DNA from: Chlorobiaceae bacterium
GTDB lineage: Bacteria; Bacteroidota; Chlorobiia; Chlorobiales; Chlorobiaceae
Direction of reading: 5' to 3'
DNA length: 37,597 bases
NCBI GenBank assembly: GCA_013334755.1
Contig: JAAXWX010000020.1
Location: forward strand, 1-37,597
Within the stretch, counting starts at the first letter, position 1; each line of letters begins with the position of its first letter. Position numbers and translations under genes: made by a program. Under the pieces are notes generated by a model. That model saw only the letters and a program-made list of their open reading frames with translations. It made no database searches and was not told the origin of the DNA. Below are positions 1-7,714 of this stretch, in pieces.

Positions 1-495
1 AAAGCTGAATTCTGGATCAAGAATCTGCAGCTTATTCCTCATCCGGAAGGCGGATACTACCGTGAAACATACCGGAGCGAAGACTCATATTCCTTCACCG
101 CTGCAACTCCCTTCAATGGTCTGCGTTATTATGCAACAGCCATTTACTATCTCCTCAAGGGTAGAGAGCGCTCAAAGCTGCACAGGATTCACTCCGATGA
201 AATCTGGTTTTTTCATGCCGGTGATCCCCTCACAGTTTATTTTTTTCCGGAAAATGGTGAACCATCCAGCTTTACGCTCGGTACTGAACCCCACAAGGGA
301 GAGGTCATGCAGGGAATCGTGCCGGCAGAAAGCTGGTTCGGTGCCTGTTGTGAAAAGCCCGGAGACCAGAGTTTTGCTCTGGTAAGCTGCGTCGTCGCTC
401 CCGGGTTTGATTTCAGAGACTTTACTTTTGCTGACAGATGCTCATTACAGAAAAAATTCCCTCGACACGCTGAACTCATCGTACAGTTCACCTGA
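1..495 (+). CDS. DUF985 (cupin_5) family protein, 5' truncated by the window
   Basis: The reading frame is open from the first base and ends in TGA, so only the C-terminal ~164 residues are visible. They carry the layout typical of DUF985 cupins: an opening HPEGGYYRETYRS segment, a YYLL...SKLHRIHSDEIWFFHAGD core with the histidines and glutamate of the cupin motif, then VPAESWFGA and VAPGFDFRDF near the end. Such proteins fold as a small double-stranded beta helix. Their reactions are mostly unknown, though some relatives are described as sugar epimerase-like. Probably only a few N-terminal residues are missing, since family members usually begin shortly before the HPEGG motif. The function here is not known. 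Family assignment is from motif recognition only. Confidence 0.85.
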   Translation, partial: KAEFWIKNLQLIPHPEGGYYRETYRSEDSYSFTAATPFNGLRYYATAIYYLLKGRERSKLHRIHSDEIWFFHAGDPLTVYFFPENGEPSSFTLGTEPHKGEVMQGIVPAESWFGACCEKPGDQSFALVSCVVAPGFDFRDFTFADRCSLQKKFPRHAELIVQFT

Positions 496-612
496 AAAGA
501 AACAGCCTATACATTGCAAACCATGTGTTACGAAATAGAAAATAAATGCAGGTAATAAAGCTGTATTGCACGAAAAACTGTTAAATAGCACTATAAAGCG
601 TCTGGCTCCACT

Positions 613-639
613 TTGGCAGGCAAAAAAAAAGAGTATACA
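613..639 (+). promoter_or_regulatory. weak candidate promoter for ndh
   Basis: A TTGGCA hexamer is followed 15 bases later by TATACA, 35 bases before the NADH dehydrogenase start. The spacing is short for a sigma-70 promoter, so this is a weak call. The 179-base gap in front of ndh otherwise shows no gene or strong hairpin. Confidence 0.25.
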
Positions 640-674
640 TTCAACCTTTTCAGAGAAAAGGTAAAAACAAGGAA

Positions 675-1979
675 ATGAAAAAAAGGGTTGTAATTGTAGG
701 CGGAGGATTTGCAGGACTAAATACGGCAAGGGTGCTCGGCAATAAAAAGGATATAGAGATTACCCTCATCGACAGGAAAAACTACCACCTCTTCCAGCCG
801 CTCCTGTATCAGGTTGCCATGGCGGCACTTGGAGAAGGGGATATAGCCGCTCCGCTGAGAAATATGCTGGCAAATTACCAGAACATCACCGTATTCAAGG
901 GTATTGTCGAACGCATTGATCTTGACAATAAAATTGTACTGACTGATTTCAGCGATATTCCTTATGATTACCTGGTGCTTGCCTGCGGCGTACAGCATCA
1001 CTATTTCGGTCATAATGAGTGGGAAGAGTTTGCGCCTGGCCTGAAAACCCTTGCACAGGCGAAAGAGATACGTCGGCGGGTCATGGAGGCTTATGAACGG
1101 GCTGAACGGACAACAGATTTTGTTGAGCGTAAAAAACTGCTGACCTTCGTCATTGTCGGCGGCGGACCGACCGGAGTTGAGCTTGCTGGATCGATCGGCG
1201 AAATGAGCCGATACACTCTCTCAAAATTTTACCGGAATATTGACCCGAAGCTGACCCGCATTTTCATTGTTGAAGCTGCTCCGCGCATTCTTGGCTCTTT
1301 TTCTCCCGATCTTGCCAGCAAGGCGACACGATCGCTTGAGAAACTCGGCGTGCAGGTCTGGACCAACAGCATGGTCAGCGAGGTTGATGAACACGGCGTA
1401 CAGATCGGCAATGAACGCATCGAGGCAGCGACTGTTCTTTGGGCAGCCGGTGTCACAGCCATAGAAATCGGTAAAACAATGGCCGGGGTGGAAACCGACC
1501 AGATCGGACGAATCATTGTCAGCGAAGATCTCAGCATTCCAGGTCATCCGGAGATATTTGTCGGCGGTGATCTTGCGCACTTTGTATCTGAAAACGGAAC
1601 ACCCCTGCCCGGGCTTGCACCCGTTGCCTTGCAGCAGGGACGAGCTATCGGCAAAAATATTTTGTTTGATCTGAAATCAAAGGCCAGAAAAGTCTTCAGG
1701 TACCGGGATAAAGGACAAATGGCTACTATCGGAAAAAACAAGGCTATCGTTGAATTCGGGAACCTGAAATTTGACGGTATTTTTGCATGGTTTACATGGC
1801 TGCTGGTGCATATCTATTTCCTGACCAGTTTTCGCCATCGTGTCTTTGTACTCATGCAATGGGGATGGTCTTATTTCACCTTCAGTTACGGAGCACGCCT
1901 GATCATCAACCGGGAATGGCGATTTTACCCGGATGCCGACCTTTGCGCAAACCACTCAGGTAAAGAAGATAAGGAATGA
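675..1979 (+). CDS. ndh: type II NADH:quinone dehydrogenase (NDH-2)
   Basis: Single-subunit, non-proton-pumping flavoprotein that passes electrons from NAD(P)H to quinone at the inner face of the membrane. The 434-residue length is typical. An N-terminal FAD-binding Rossmann motif (VVIVGGGFAGLNTA, residues ~5-18) is followed by a second dinucleotide motif (FVIVGGGPTGVELAG, ~160) for NADH. A GGDLAH segment near residue 300 is the usual FAD-contacting region. The C-terminus is rich in aromatic residues (WGWSYFTFSYGARLI), as in the membrane-anchoring part of the family. An AAGGA sequence sits directly before the ATG. The stop codon overlaps the next small gene by four bases (ATGA), suggesting coupled translation. 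Green sulfur bacteria are anaerobic phototrophs, so the acceptor is more likely the menaquinone/chlorobiumquinone pool than an oxygen-reducing chain (inference). Confidence 0.93.
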   Translation: MKKRVVIVGGGFAGLNTARVLGNKKDIEITLIDRKNYHLFQPLLYQVAMAALGEGDIAAPLRNMLANYQNITVFKGIVERIDLDNKIVLTDFSDIPYDYLVLACGVQHHYFGHNEWEEFAPGLKTLAQAKEIRRRVMEAYERAERTTDFVERKKLLTFVIVGGGPTGVELAGSIGEMSRYTLSKFYRNIDPKLTRIFIVEAAPRILGSFSPDLASKATRSLEKLGVQVWTNSMVSEVDEHGVQIGNERIEAATVLWAAGVTAIEIGKTMAGVETDQIGRIIVSEDLSIPGHPEIFVGGDLAHFVSENGTPLPGLAPVALQQGRAIGKNILFDLKSKARKVFRYRDKGQMATIGKNKAIVEFGNLKFDGIFAWFTWLLVHIYFLTSFRHRVFVLMQWGWSYFTFSYGARLIINREWRFYPDADLCANHSGKEDKE

Positions 1980-2188
1980 AAAAACAGGGTTCTGCAGCAA
2001 TGGTCACAGGAGTGATTCTGGGGAGCATGTTTATCGGTATAGCACTCTATCTCCTTTTTTTCCCTGACATCTCCCCAGCTGGCATGAAACAGGATCTCCG
2101 CCTTTATGCCCTGCTGACCGGGGCTTATGGTATCTGGCGGTTTATCCGAGTCTGGCTTGCCTGGAAAGAAGCACAAGAAAATGTTTGA
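1976..2188 (+). CDS. small two-helix membrane protein of unknown function
   Basis: Seventy residues with two predicted membrane helices (about 9-29 and 43-62) joined by a short polar loop, and a charged tail ending EAQENV. The start codon overlaps the ndh stop in an ATGA junction, which argues strongly that the gene is real and co-translated with ndh. I do not recognise a family. The location suggests a helper or anchor for NDH-2 or an unrelated small membrane protein; nothing in the sequence decides between these. The -35 hexamer of the next promoter overlaps its stop codon, so the following gene is probably a separate transcription unit. Confidence 0.75.
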   Translation: MKKQGSAAMVTGVILGSMFIGIALYLLFFPDISPAGMKQDLRLYALLTGAYGIWRFIRVWLAWKEAQENV

Positions 2189-2213
2189 AAGCATGGTGAT
2201 TCATCATTATAAT
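2185..2213 (+). promoter_or_regulatory. sigma-70-like promoter for the argD-type gene
   Basis: TTGAAA (2185-2190), a 17-base spacer, then a perfect TATAAT (2208-2213). This is one of the best matches to the housekeeping consensus in the window. It lies 30 bases before the aminotransferase ATG, and the -35 overlaps the stop codon of the preceding small gene. Confidence 0.7.
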
Positions 2214-2242
2214 CAACCATTTATAAACCGTCAGAAAACAGC

Positions 2243-3454
2243 ATGAAAAGAGTGCCCGTAAACCAGGAAAGCGAACAGAAACTATTTTTCCATAATTATG
2301 CCCGGCTTCCGATTGCCGTGGCGCATGGTGAAGGAGTCTGGCTCGTCAGCGATGACGGAACCCGTTATCTTGACATGATTTCGGGTATCGGCGTCAACGC
2401 CCTCGGTTATGGCGACAAACGTCTTACAGAAGCAATAAGCTCACAGGCTGCCAAGCTCATCCATGCATCAAACCTCTTTATGATGGCACCGCAGTTTGAG
2501 CTTGCCGGAAAGCTGCTGGCCCTCTCCGGGCTCTCAAAAGTCTTTTTTGCCAACAGCGGTACGGAGGCCATTGAGGCTGCCATCAAGATAGCGCGTAAAT
2601 GGGCTGGTCAATCAGGCAATCAGGAGAAAAAAGAGGTGCTATCACTGAGCAACTGTTTCCATGGCAGAACATACGGAGCAATGTCGCTGACCGCCAAACA
2701 AAAATATGTAGACGGGTTTGAGCCTCTGCTGGCAGGAACCGGCATGATTGGCTTCAATGATATCGCAGACCTTGAAGCAAAGGTTAGCGGGAAAACTGCT
2801 GCTGTTTTTATTGAAGTGGTTCAGGGTGAGGGTGGCATTCACCATATATCACAGACCTTTATTGACCGGTTGAAAGAACTCCGTGAACAATACAACTTCC
2901 TGATTGTCGCTGATGAAATTCAGGCTGGTTGTGGAAGAACCGGGACATTTTTCAGTTATACACCGCTCGATGCTGACCCCGATCTGGTCTGTCTGGCCAA
3001 ACCGCTTGGCGGCGGTCTGCCGTTATCGGCGGTCATCGGCAGTGAAAAGGTTGCTGATGTTCTGACCTACGGTAACCACGGAACCACCTTTGGCGGCAAC
3101 CCGGTAGCATGCGCTGCTGGGGTTGCCATGATCAAGGCCATCGAAGATGATCAACTGATGGAGCACGCCAGAGAAATCGGTACGTTTATCAATAATGAAC
3201 TGCAGAAACTGGCAGCGAAACACTCGCAAATTCTTGAGATTCGTCAGTATGGCCTGATGGTGGGCATCACGGTCGACAAAGAGGCCAAATATTATGCAGC
3301 CTCGGCGCTGAAAAAGCATCTTCTTATTAATGCCACCAGCGTTAATGTTATCCGGCTTCTCCCGCCCCTCGTCATCAGCCGCGAAGAGGCTCAACATTGT
3401 ATCACGACACTCGATGAAATCTTTACCGAAGAAACAGCCGAAAAAAGCTGCTGA
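2243..3454 (+). CDS. argD: acetylornithine aminotransferase family (ArgD-like), PLP-dependent class III
   Basis: Class III aminotransferase of 403 residues. In arginine synthesis this enzyme converts N-acetylglutamate semialdehyde to N-acetylornithine with glutamate as amino donor; some members also serve in lysine synthesis. Visible landmarks are [18 protein letters not shown] (~101-118), [13 protein letters not shown] (~138-150), the cofactor-contacting [13 protein letters not shown] (D224) and the Schiff-base lysine K253 in [10 protein letters not shown]. The [14 protein letters not shown] block contributes to the phosphate site of the dimer partner. Length and motifs match ArgD more closely than the related GABA or ornithine aminotransferases, but substrate cannot be proven from sequence. 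A strong promoter lies just upstream. The 3' end overlaps the next gene by 41 bases in another frame. Confidence 0.88.
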   Translation: MKRVPVNQESEQKLFFHNYARLPIAVAHGEGVWLVSDDGTRYLDMISGIGVNALGYGDKRLTEAISSQAAKLIHASNLFMMAPQFELAGKLLALSGLSKVFFANSGTEAIEAAIKIARKWAGQSGNQEKKEVLSLSNCFHGRTYGAMSLTAKQKYVDGFEPLLAGTGMIGFNDIADLEAKVSGKTAAVFIEVVQGEGGIHHISQTFIDRLKELREQYNFLIVADEIQAGCGRTGTFFSYTPLDADPDLVCLAKPLGGGLPLSAVIGSEKVADVLTYGNHGTTFGGNPVACAAGVAMIKAIEDDQLMEHAREIGTFINNELQKLAAKHSQILEIRQYGLMVGITVDKEAKYYAASALKKHLLINATSVNVIRLLPPLVISREEAQHCITTLDEIFTEETAEKSC

Positions 3455-3671
3455 AAAAGCCGCAGTAATGCCCTTGGGAGCCATCAACTACATCATGATT
3501 GCTCTCGGGGCTCTGGTGATTGCGGGGAGCTACTGGGGAATGTACCTGGAAAAGGAAGTTGACGGCTTTTTCGCCCTTTTTATAAGCCCGGTGACCCTTA
3601 TCGGAGCTTATCTCTGGGTTGCCTTTGCAGTGCTATACCGTCAGAAAACAGAGAAAAAGCCAGCTCGATAG
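3414..3671 (+). CDS. DUF3098 family small membrane protein
   Basis: About 85 residues: a lysine-rich cytoplasmic head ([12 protein letters not shown]), then two membrane helices (~24-43 and 56-76) and a basic tail. The pattern [19 protein letters not shown] with a second helix starting ISPVTLIGA resembles DUF3098, a family I know mainly from Bacteroidota/Chlorobiota, whose members also begin with a short lysine-rich segment. That resemblance favours the ATG nested 41 bases inside the argD 3' end over the internal ATG at 3468. No clear ribosome binding site precedes either start, so translation may be coupled to argD. The function is unknown. Confidence 0.7.
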   Translation: MKSLPKKQPKKAAEKAAVMPLGAINYIMIALGALVIAGSYWGMYLEKEVDGFFALFISPVTLIGAYLWVAFAVLYRQKTEKKPAR

Positions 3672-3781
3672 ATCAGTCGTTGGGTTCACCAGCTCCGGCT
3701 TCATTTTGGCAACAATGACCAATCGCTCAAAATATTTCAGAGAAAACCGTTCCAGCTTGATTGTCTGCCTATCATTTTTCA

Positions 3782-4252
3782 TCAAAACAACCTGCTCACT
3801 CCAACCGAAACCGTCCGGCCATGGATGTAACGGTAATCACAGAATCCTGCCTCCCCTACCAGCGAAATCCCGGCAATCAAGGGTATAATTGCACCAAAAT
3901 TCGCACTATGAACCACATTCAACCCGACCGATTCAATGCCAGATCCAACTTTGGCATAAATGTTTTTCGTAATGTTCTTCACCACAATGGCCTCGATAAA
4001 CCAGAGAGGCTCTTCGTCAGCCTCATAATGCCGTCCATTGTATCGGTATGTCCACAGCTCAGCCTCATGCGCTTCAATGCCAAACAATAAGCCATCAGCC
4101 ATCTTTGCCTGTACGCTGTAGCCTTCGATATGAATGTGTTTCCCTGGAAAGCTTTTTATTGTCGTTCCAACCAATATTTCTGCTGTGCCTGCTGCTTCAT
4201 AAGTCAGCACTATGGCAAGAAGCGTCATGATTGTGATGATGATCTTTTTCAT
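3782..4252 (-). CDS. exported protein of unknown function, possibly a small outer-membrane beta-barrel
   Basis: 156 residues starting with a clear signal peptide: MKK, a hydrophobic stretch (IIITIMTLLAIVL), then a small-residue region (AAGTA) suiting signal peptidase cleavage near residue 24. The mature part alternates hydrophobic and polar residues, is rich in glycine and aromatics, and ends in phenylalanine (VSVGVSRLF), a common terminal signal of outer-membrane beta-barrels. I do not recognise a family; a lipid A deacylase-like barrel was considered but its catalytic pattern is not evident. The gene stands alone on the minus strand, with 110 uninformative bases between it and the DUF3098 gene. 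No clear ribosome binding site is visible. Confidence 0.6.
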   Translation of the reverse strand: MKKIIITIMTLLAIVLTYEAAGTAEILVGTTIKSFPGKHIHIEGYSVQAKMADGLLFGIEAHEAELWTYRYNGRHYEADEEPLWFIEAIVVKNITKNIYAKVGSGIESVGLNVVHSANFGAIIPLIAGISLVGEAGFCDYRYIHGRTVSVGVSRLF

Positions 4253-4772
4253 TAATCATGCGCTCAATACAGTTAATCATACCATATACCCGGACCACTG
4301 AGCATGCTGCATCCATACCTTGCTGCACTGATTATAACGTAAGAATTTTATCTGATACTATTTTCTATAAATCAATGATGGATACAGAGTTAAAGAAAAC
4401 TTACACAACATCAAAAACAGCCCCGTGGTTTACTTTAATATGTAACCCGATCAGGGACACAAGAAAAGCCGGGAATGACCCCGGCATCGGCTGGCTGATT
4501 ATCCGAAAGAGATGAAAACGTTCATGCTGAAAAGATGAACTCTTCAATCCGAAGGAGAGAAGACAAAGAGAGATTGAGTCGCAGGCCGCACCATTTTTGA
4601 TCTGCAGCATTTGGTATTTGTGTTAAATGGCGATAGCAAAGATAACTGCGCCATCTTTCACATGCACCCGGGATCACCTTGTAAAAACCTCGCAAATGCT
4701 CTTAAAATACAGGGCGGCCTGCATAAAGATATAAGGGGGCAATCTTGTTGCATAATATGACTGTCAGACTAC
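4253..4772. other. 520-base region without a convincing gene
   Basis: This gap separates the exported protein from tonB, both transcribed leftward. Short open frames on both strands show no recognisable protein, no good ribosome binding site, and one is interrupted by a terminator hairpin. Two structures stand out. One is a GC hairpin with a T-run read leftward at 4461-4485. The other is an inverted repeat, AAATGGCG (4625-4632) against CGCCATCT (4649-4656), eight pairs with one wobble. The simplest reading is a long, structured 3' end of the exbB-tonB transcript. A small RNA is possible. Confidence 0.5.
4461..4485 (-). terminator. intrinsic terminator read leftward, probably of the exbB-tonB operon
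   Basis: Read on the minus strand: GCCGGG, a six-base loop GTCATT, CCCGGC, then TTTTCTT. This is a compact GC-rich hairpin with a U-tract. It lies about 290 bases beyond the tonB stop with no gene in between, so it ends either a long tonB 3' untranslated region or a separate small transcript. Confidence 0.65.
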
Positions 4773-5570
4773 TCAGTCGAGCTGAAACCTGATCGGAACG
4801 GTAAACCATACTTTTATGGGACTGCCGTTCTGGATACCGGGATAGTATTTAGAATCCATCACGGACTTTATGGCGACAGCATCAAACACTTCACAGTCAG
4901 CAGGGATACGCTTCATAACCTTTGCCTTTATTGGGCGGCCATCTTCGCCAATCAGAACACTGACAAATACCTTTCCTGTAATACCGGCAGTTCTTGCCAT
5001 CTCAGGATAGGCGGGTTTTTTCTGATCAAGAAAACCAGGCATTTTTTCACAGGGAACAAACATCGGCACCTCATCGCCTGCAGAGGCGCTTGCGTTTCCT
5101 GTACCTGTCTGTATAGCCTGTTTCAGCTCCTTCTGTGTAGCAATAGTCTGCTGAAGCGGCGCCTCTTCCTGACTGACCTGCTTGATTTTTCCGACATTCG
5201 GCGGCGCTGCAACAGCCGGGGATGTAGGAGTCACTGGCACAGGTTCCGGAATATCAAGCGGTGGCGGAGGTGGCAGCTGTGTCACACTCGTGACCACTTC
5301 ATAGCATTCAACTACCGGTTCGTCCTTCTGGAACAATCCTGTCAATGAAGCAAGGGTGTGCCAGTTGGCCGTAACAAGCCAGAAAAGGCCAAGAAGGACG
5401 ATAGCAGTGATGACCCCATGACTGAGAAATAGATGTGCCTGACGGCGAAGAACAAGATTGCCATAAGACAACTGCCGTAAACGGTCAGTATCAAGAAACT
5501 CCTCCTGGAAAGACCATGAAAGGGCTTTCCTGCGAGCTTGATTATGAATATTATCGAGATTTGAAGACAC
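4773..5570 (-). CDS. tonB: TonB family energy transducer
   Basis: 265 residues. TonB spans the inner membrane and periplasm and transmits proton-motive energy gathered by ExbB/ExbD to outer-membrane receptors. Here a ~50-residue basic/polar N-terminal segment precedes the single membrane helix (~52-68). A proline-rich stretch follows (PPPPPLDIPEPVPVTPT, ~100-117), and the C-terminal TonB domain (~180-265) contains KKPAYPEMARTAGITGKVFV and the closing VWFTVPIRFQLD. The start is GTG, supported by AAGGAG nine bases upstream. TonB proteins usually have a much shorter cytoplasmic end, so the extension is unusual. It is the last gene of a four-gene minus-strand operon, 32 bases after the second exbD. 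No TonB-dependent receptor lies in the window. Confidence 0.92.
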   Translation of the reverse strand: MSSNLDNIHNQARRKALSWSFQEEFLDTDRLRQLSYGNLVLRRQAHLFLSHGVITAIVLLGLFWLVTANWHTLASLTGLFQKDEPVVECYEVVTSVTQLPPPPPLDIPEPVPVTPTSPAVAAPPNVGKIKQVSQEEAPLQQTIATQKELKQAIQTGTGNASASAGDEVPMFVPCEKMPGFLDQKKPAYPEMARTAGITGKVFVSVLIGEDGRPIKAKVMKRIPADCEVFDAVAIKSVMDSKYYPGIQNGSPIKVWFTVPIRFQLD

Positions 5571-5602
5571 CTGAGCAAACTCCTTTTCTGATTCTTCTCC
5601 CT

Positions 5603-6127
5603 TTACATAGCCCTTTGTATTTCAAGCGCATCCTGTTCAGTATATTCATCCAGGCTGAACCGGTCGATTTTCATGAGATTCAGCTCATCAATAATATCGA
5701 CAAGATGTTTATACTTCGCCTTTTCACTGATCTTTACAACAATCACCATTTTCTCATTCGCCGCCGTCTGCTGCTTGAGCAGCTGACGCAATTCCCCGCT
5801 CAAGACCAACTGTTTAGTATCTCGAGGATCGTAAAGAGGAAGTTTCCTGGGCGCTTCATTACCCAGAGAACAATAGGCCATAACGTTATCGGCAATCCTG
5901 AGTGTCATGACATTTGACTCAGCAACCTTTACTTCAACCTTGTCAGGAGGAATATTGATCTCCATCGTGTTGGATTTTGAAAAGGTCGTTGTCAACATGA
6001 AAAAGGTCAGCAGAAGAAATGCAACATCAACCATCGGCGTCATATCAAGATGGAAACCGATCCTTTTTGATCGTCTTCTGCCTTTTTTAAAGGTGCGGCG
6101 TCCATTTGGAGAGTCAACAATACCCAT
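5603..6127 (-). CDS. exbD: ExbD/TolR family protein (second copy)
   Basis: 174 residues: a basic cytoplasmic head ([10 protein letters not shown]), one membrane helix beginning [19 protein letters not shown] with the conserved proton-path aspartate at D34, and a periplasmic domain. It pairs with ExbB to form the proton channel that drives TonB. The start lies two bases after the stop of the other exbD. The two ExbD copies share the helix almost exactly but differ in the periplasmic part; this one contains [17 protein letters not shown] and a C-terminal [17 protein letters not shown] segment. A TolR role cannot be excluded by sequence alone, but the adjacent tonB favours ExbD. Confidence 0.9.
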   Translation of the reverse strand: MGIVDSPNGRRTFKKGRRRSKRIGFHLDMTPMVDVAFLLLTFFMLTTTFSKSNTMEINIPPDKVEVKVAESNVMTLRIADNVMAYCSLGNEAPRKLPLYDPRDTKQLVLSGELRQLLKQQTAANEKMVIVVKISEKAKYKHLVDIIDELNLMKIDRFSLDEYTEQDALEIQRAM

Positions 6128-6129
6128 GC

Positions 6130-6663
6130 TCAGCGAACCTCCCTTTCAAGAACGGTAATAAGGTTGAATGTAAGCAGGTTTGCTTTTTTGTAAACCTTGA
6201 TGACATGATTAACAGCATCAAAGCCTGCATCAGCATCAGCGCGGATTACTGGACGAAGCTTCTGGTCGGCAAAGCGAGCCATGACAACAAATTTGTCGAG
6301 CTCATCACGTTCAACGCGGAAATTTTCGGCAAGTTTGAATTTTTTCAGGGAGTCCGCAACCGCAATAGATGATAATCCTGCAGCCTGAAGCTTCGGCTTC
6401 ACAACGGAATTGAAAATTTTCACCCGCGACTGCTGTGAAGATACCCCCATAAAGAAAGAGTTATCGCTACTGACGGTGACTGTCAGAACATTTGATTCCG
6501 GCAGCTTCATATCCGAATGAGATGACGGCAAATCAATACGGACAACCTCGGGAGGACGAAACTTGGTGGTCAGCATGAAAAAGGTCAACAGAAGAAATGC
6601 GACGTCCACCATTGGAGTCATATCAATCCGGAACCCGACCCGTTTAGCCTTGATTCTCGACAT
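6130..6663 (-). CDS. exbD: ExbD/TolR family protein (first copy)
   Basis: 177 residues. A short basic head ([11 protein letters not shown]) leads into the membrane helix [19 protein letters not shown], with the conserved aspartate at D20, followed by a periplasmic domain. Its C-terminal part ([32 protein letters not shown] is split here only by description: an [18 protein letters not shown] segment) matches the ExbD/TolR pattern. The gene begins six bases after the exbB stop and is followed after two bases by a second exbD. Two tandem ExbD genes could form a mixed ExbD dimer with ExbB, or serve different TonB partners (inference). Confidence 0.9.
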   Translation of the reverse strand: MSRIKAKRVGFRIDMTPMVDVAFLLLTFFMLTTKFRPPEVVRIDLPSSHSDMKLPESNVLTVTVSSDNSFFMGVSSQQSRVKIFNSVVKPKLQAAGLSSIAVADSLKKFKLAENFRVERDELDKFVVMARFADQKLRPVIRADADAGFDAVNHVIKVYKKANLLTFNLITVLEREVR

Positions 6664-6669
6664 CAGCGA

Positions 6670-7416
6670 TTATTCCGGTTTACCGGTTCCGAGAGTCTGT
6701 ATGATATAGAAAGCCGCTTCATCAATCATGTAGTTGAAGCGGTCAACCCGGCTGGTAAAGACATTATAGGTAACAATGCCCATGATGCCGCCAAGAATGC
6801 CGATCGCGGTATTAAAGAGCGCTTCAGAGATACCAAGTGAAAGCTGCACTGCATCAGGAGCACCACTGGTCGCCATGGCCGCAAAGGCACGAATCATACC
6901 AAGCGTTGTTCCAAGAAGACCAACCATTGTGGATATGGATGCGATGGTCGATATGGCTACAAGATTTTTTTCAAGAAGAGGCATCTCCATGACCGTAGCC
7001 TCCTCGACAGCCTTTTCCATATCACTGATCTTTTTTTCGCGGTCAGTGACGTTATAGGAGACAAGCATTTTATACCGCTGAAGCACTGAGCGCAGAACAG
7101 CAGCAAGAGAGCTTTGATGATCGTCACACTTGGCAATGGCCTGATCAATAGAGCCGTTGTCGATATCCTGTTTCAGGCTCCGCACAAATTCCGGAATATT
7201 TCCCTTTCCCGACGCTTTGTTCAGGGCAATAATACGTTCGACGATATAGGCAATCAGCATCAAAATAAGCGCCATAAGCACGGAAACAACCGGGCCGCCT
7301 TTCCATATGGCATGGAAAATCGACTCCGGCGGAGTAGTACCCATCCAGACATAGAAGCCCAGAGAGACCGCGTAGGTTACTGCAATGAGTATACCCGTAA
7401 AAAAACCCTGTTTCAT
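6670..7416 (-). CDS. exbB: ExbB/TolQ/MotA family proton channel protein
   Basis: 248 residues with an apparent four membrane helices: ~5-25, ~42-62, ~150-172 and ~195-218. The last two carry the signature MVGLLGTTLGMIRAF and GISEALFNTAIGILGG, with the conserved threonines of the proton path. A cytoplasmic domain (~63-145) lies between helices two and three. The additional N-terminal helix compared with the three-helix E. coli protein is common in this broader family. It is the first gene of exbB-exbD-exbD-tonB. Its promoter should lie in the 298-base divergent gap shared with dnaG; I could not find a clear leftward promoter or a convincing Fur site there. Confidence 0.92.
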   Translation of the reverse strand: MKQGFFTGILIAVTYAVSLGFYVWMGTTPPESIFHAIWKGGPVVSVLMALILMLIAYIVERIIALNKASGKGNIPEFVRSLKQDIDNGSIDQAIAKCDDHQSSLAAVLRSVLQRYKMLVSYNVTDREKKISDMEKAVEEATVMEMPLLEKNLVAISTIASISTMVGLLGTTLGMIRAFAAMATSGAPDAVQLSLGISEALFNTAIGILGGIMGIVTYNVFTSRVDRFNYMIDEAAFYIIQTLGTGKPE

Positions 7417-7604
7417 AGACTCTTATTTTTTTTGACTATTCTTATAGGTAAACGAAGCGTTATGAACCACTCTGCAATTTGCTATACTGTGATGCTGATT
7501 TGAAAGAAACAGGAGCCAGCACCTGCAGATGGCGATGTAAATGCCTGCACTGTTGTAACATGCTAAAAAAAGCATAAAAAAACATTACGCTTTACCAGCA
7601 ACAG

Positions 7605-7632
7605 TTTACGTGTTGAATTTAGTAAATAAGAT
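7605..7632 (+). promoter_or_regulatory. weak candidate promoter for dnaG
   Basis: TTTACG, a 16-base spacer, then TAAGAT, about 80 bases before the dnaG start. The match is modest. The same 298-base divergent gap also holds a small palindrome, ATGCT-N6-AGCAT, at 7560-7575. Nothing else is identifiable there. Confidence 0.3.
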
Positions 7633-7714
7633 GGTGATTTTTCAACAGTAATCGATCATCCAAAGAAAAAAAGTACGTGATCCTGCAACAACATTACCGA
7701 CTGAGAACAGGCAT

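Noticed and set aside
2227-3652. 15-base word ACCGTCAGAAAACAG present near 2227 and again near 3637
   Set aside because: One copy is in a leader and the other inside a coding sequence; there is no further similarity around them, so it is probably chance.
4258-4515. Plus-strand open frame of 85 codons in the gap before tonB
   Set aside because: No ribosome binding site, no recognisable protein features, and it runs across the leftward terminator hairpin.
4401-4610. Minus-strand open frame of 69 codons in the same gap
   Set aside because: The terminator hairpin lies inside it and the protein looks like random sequence.
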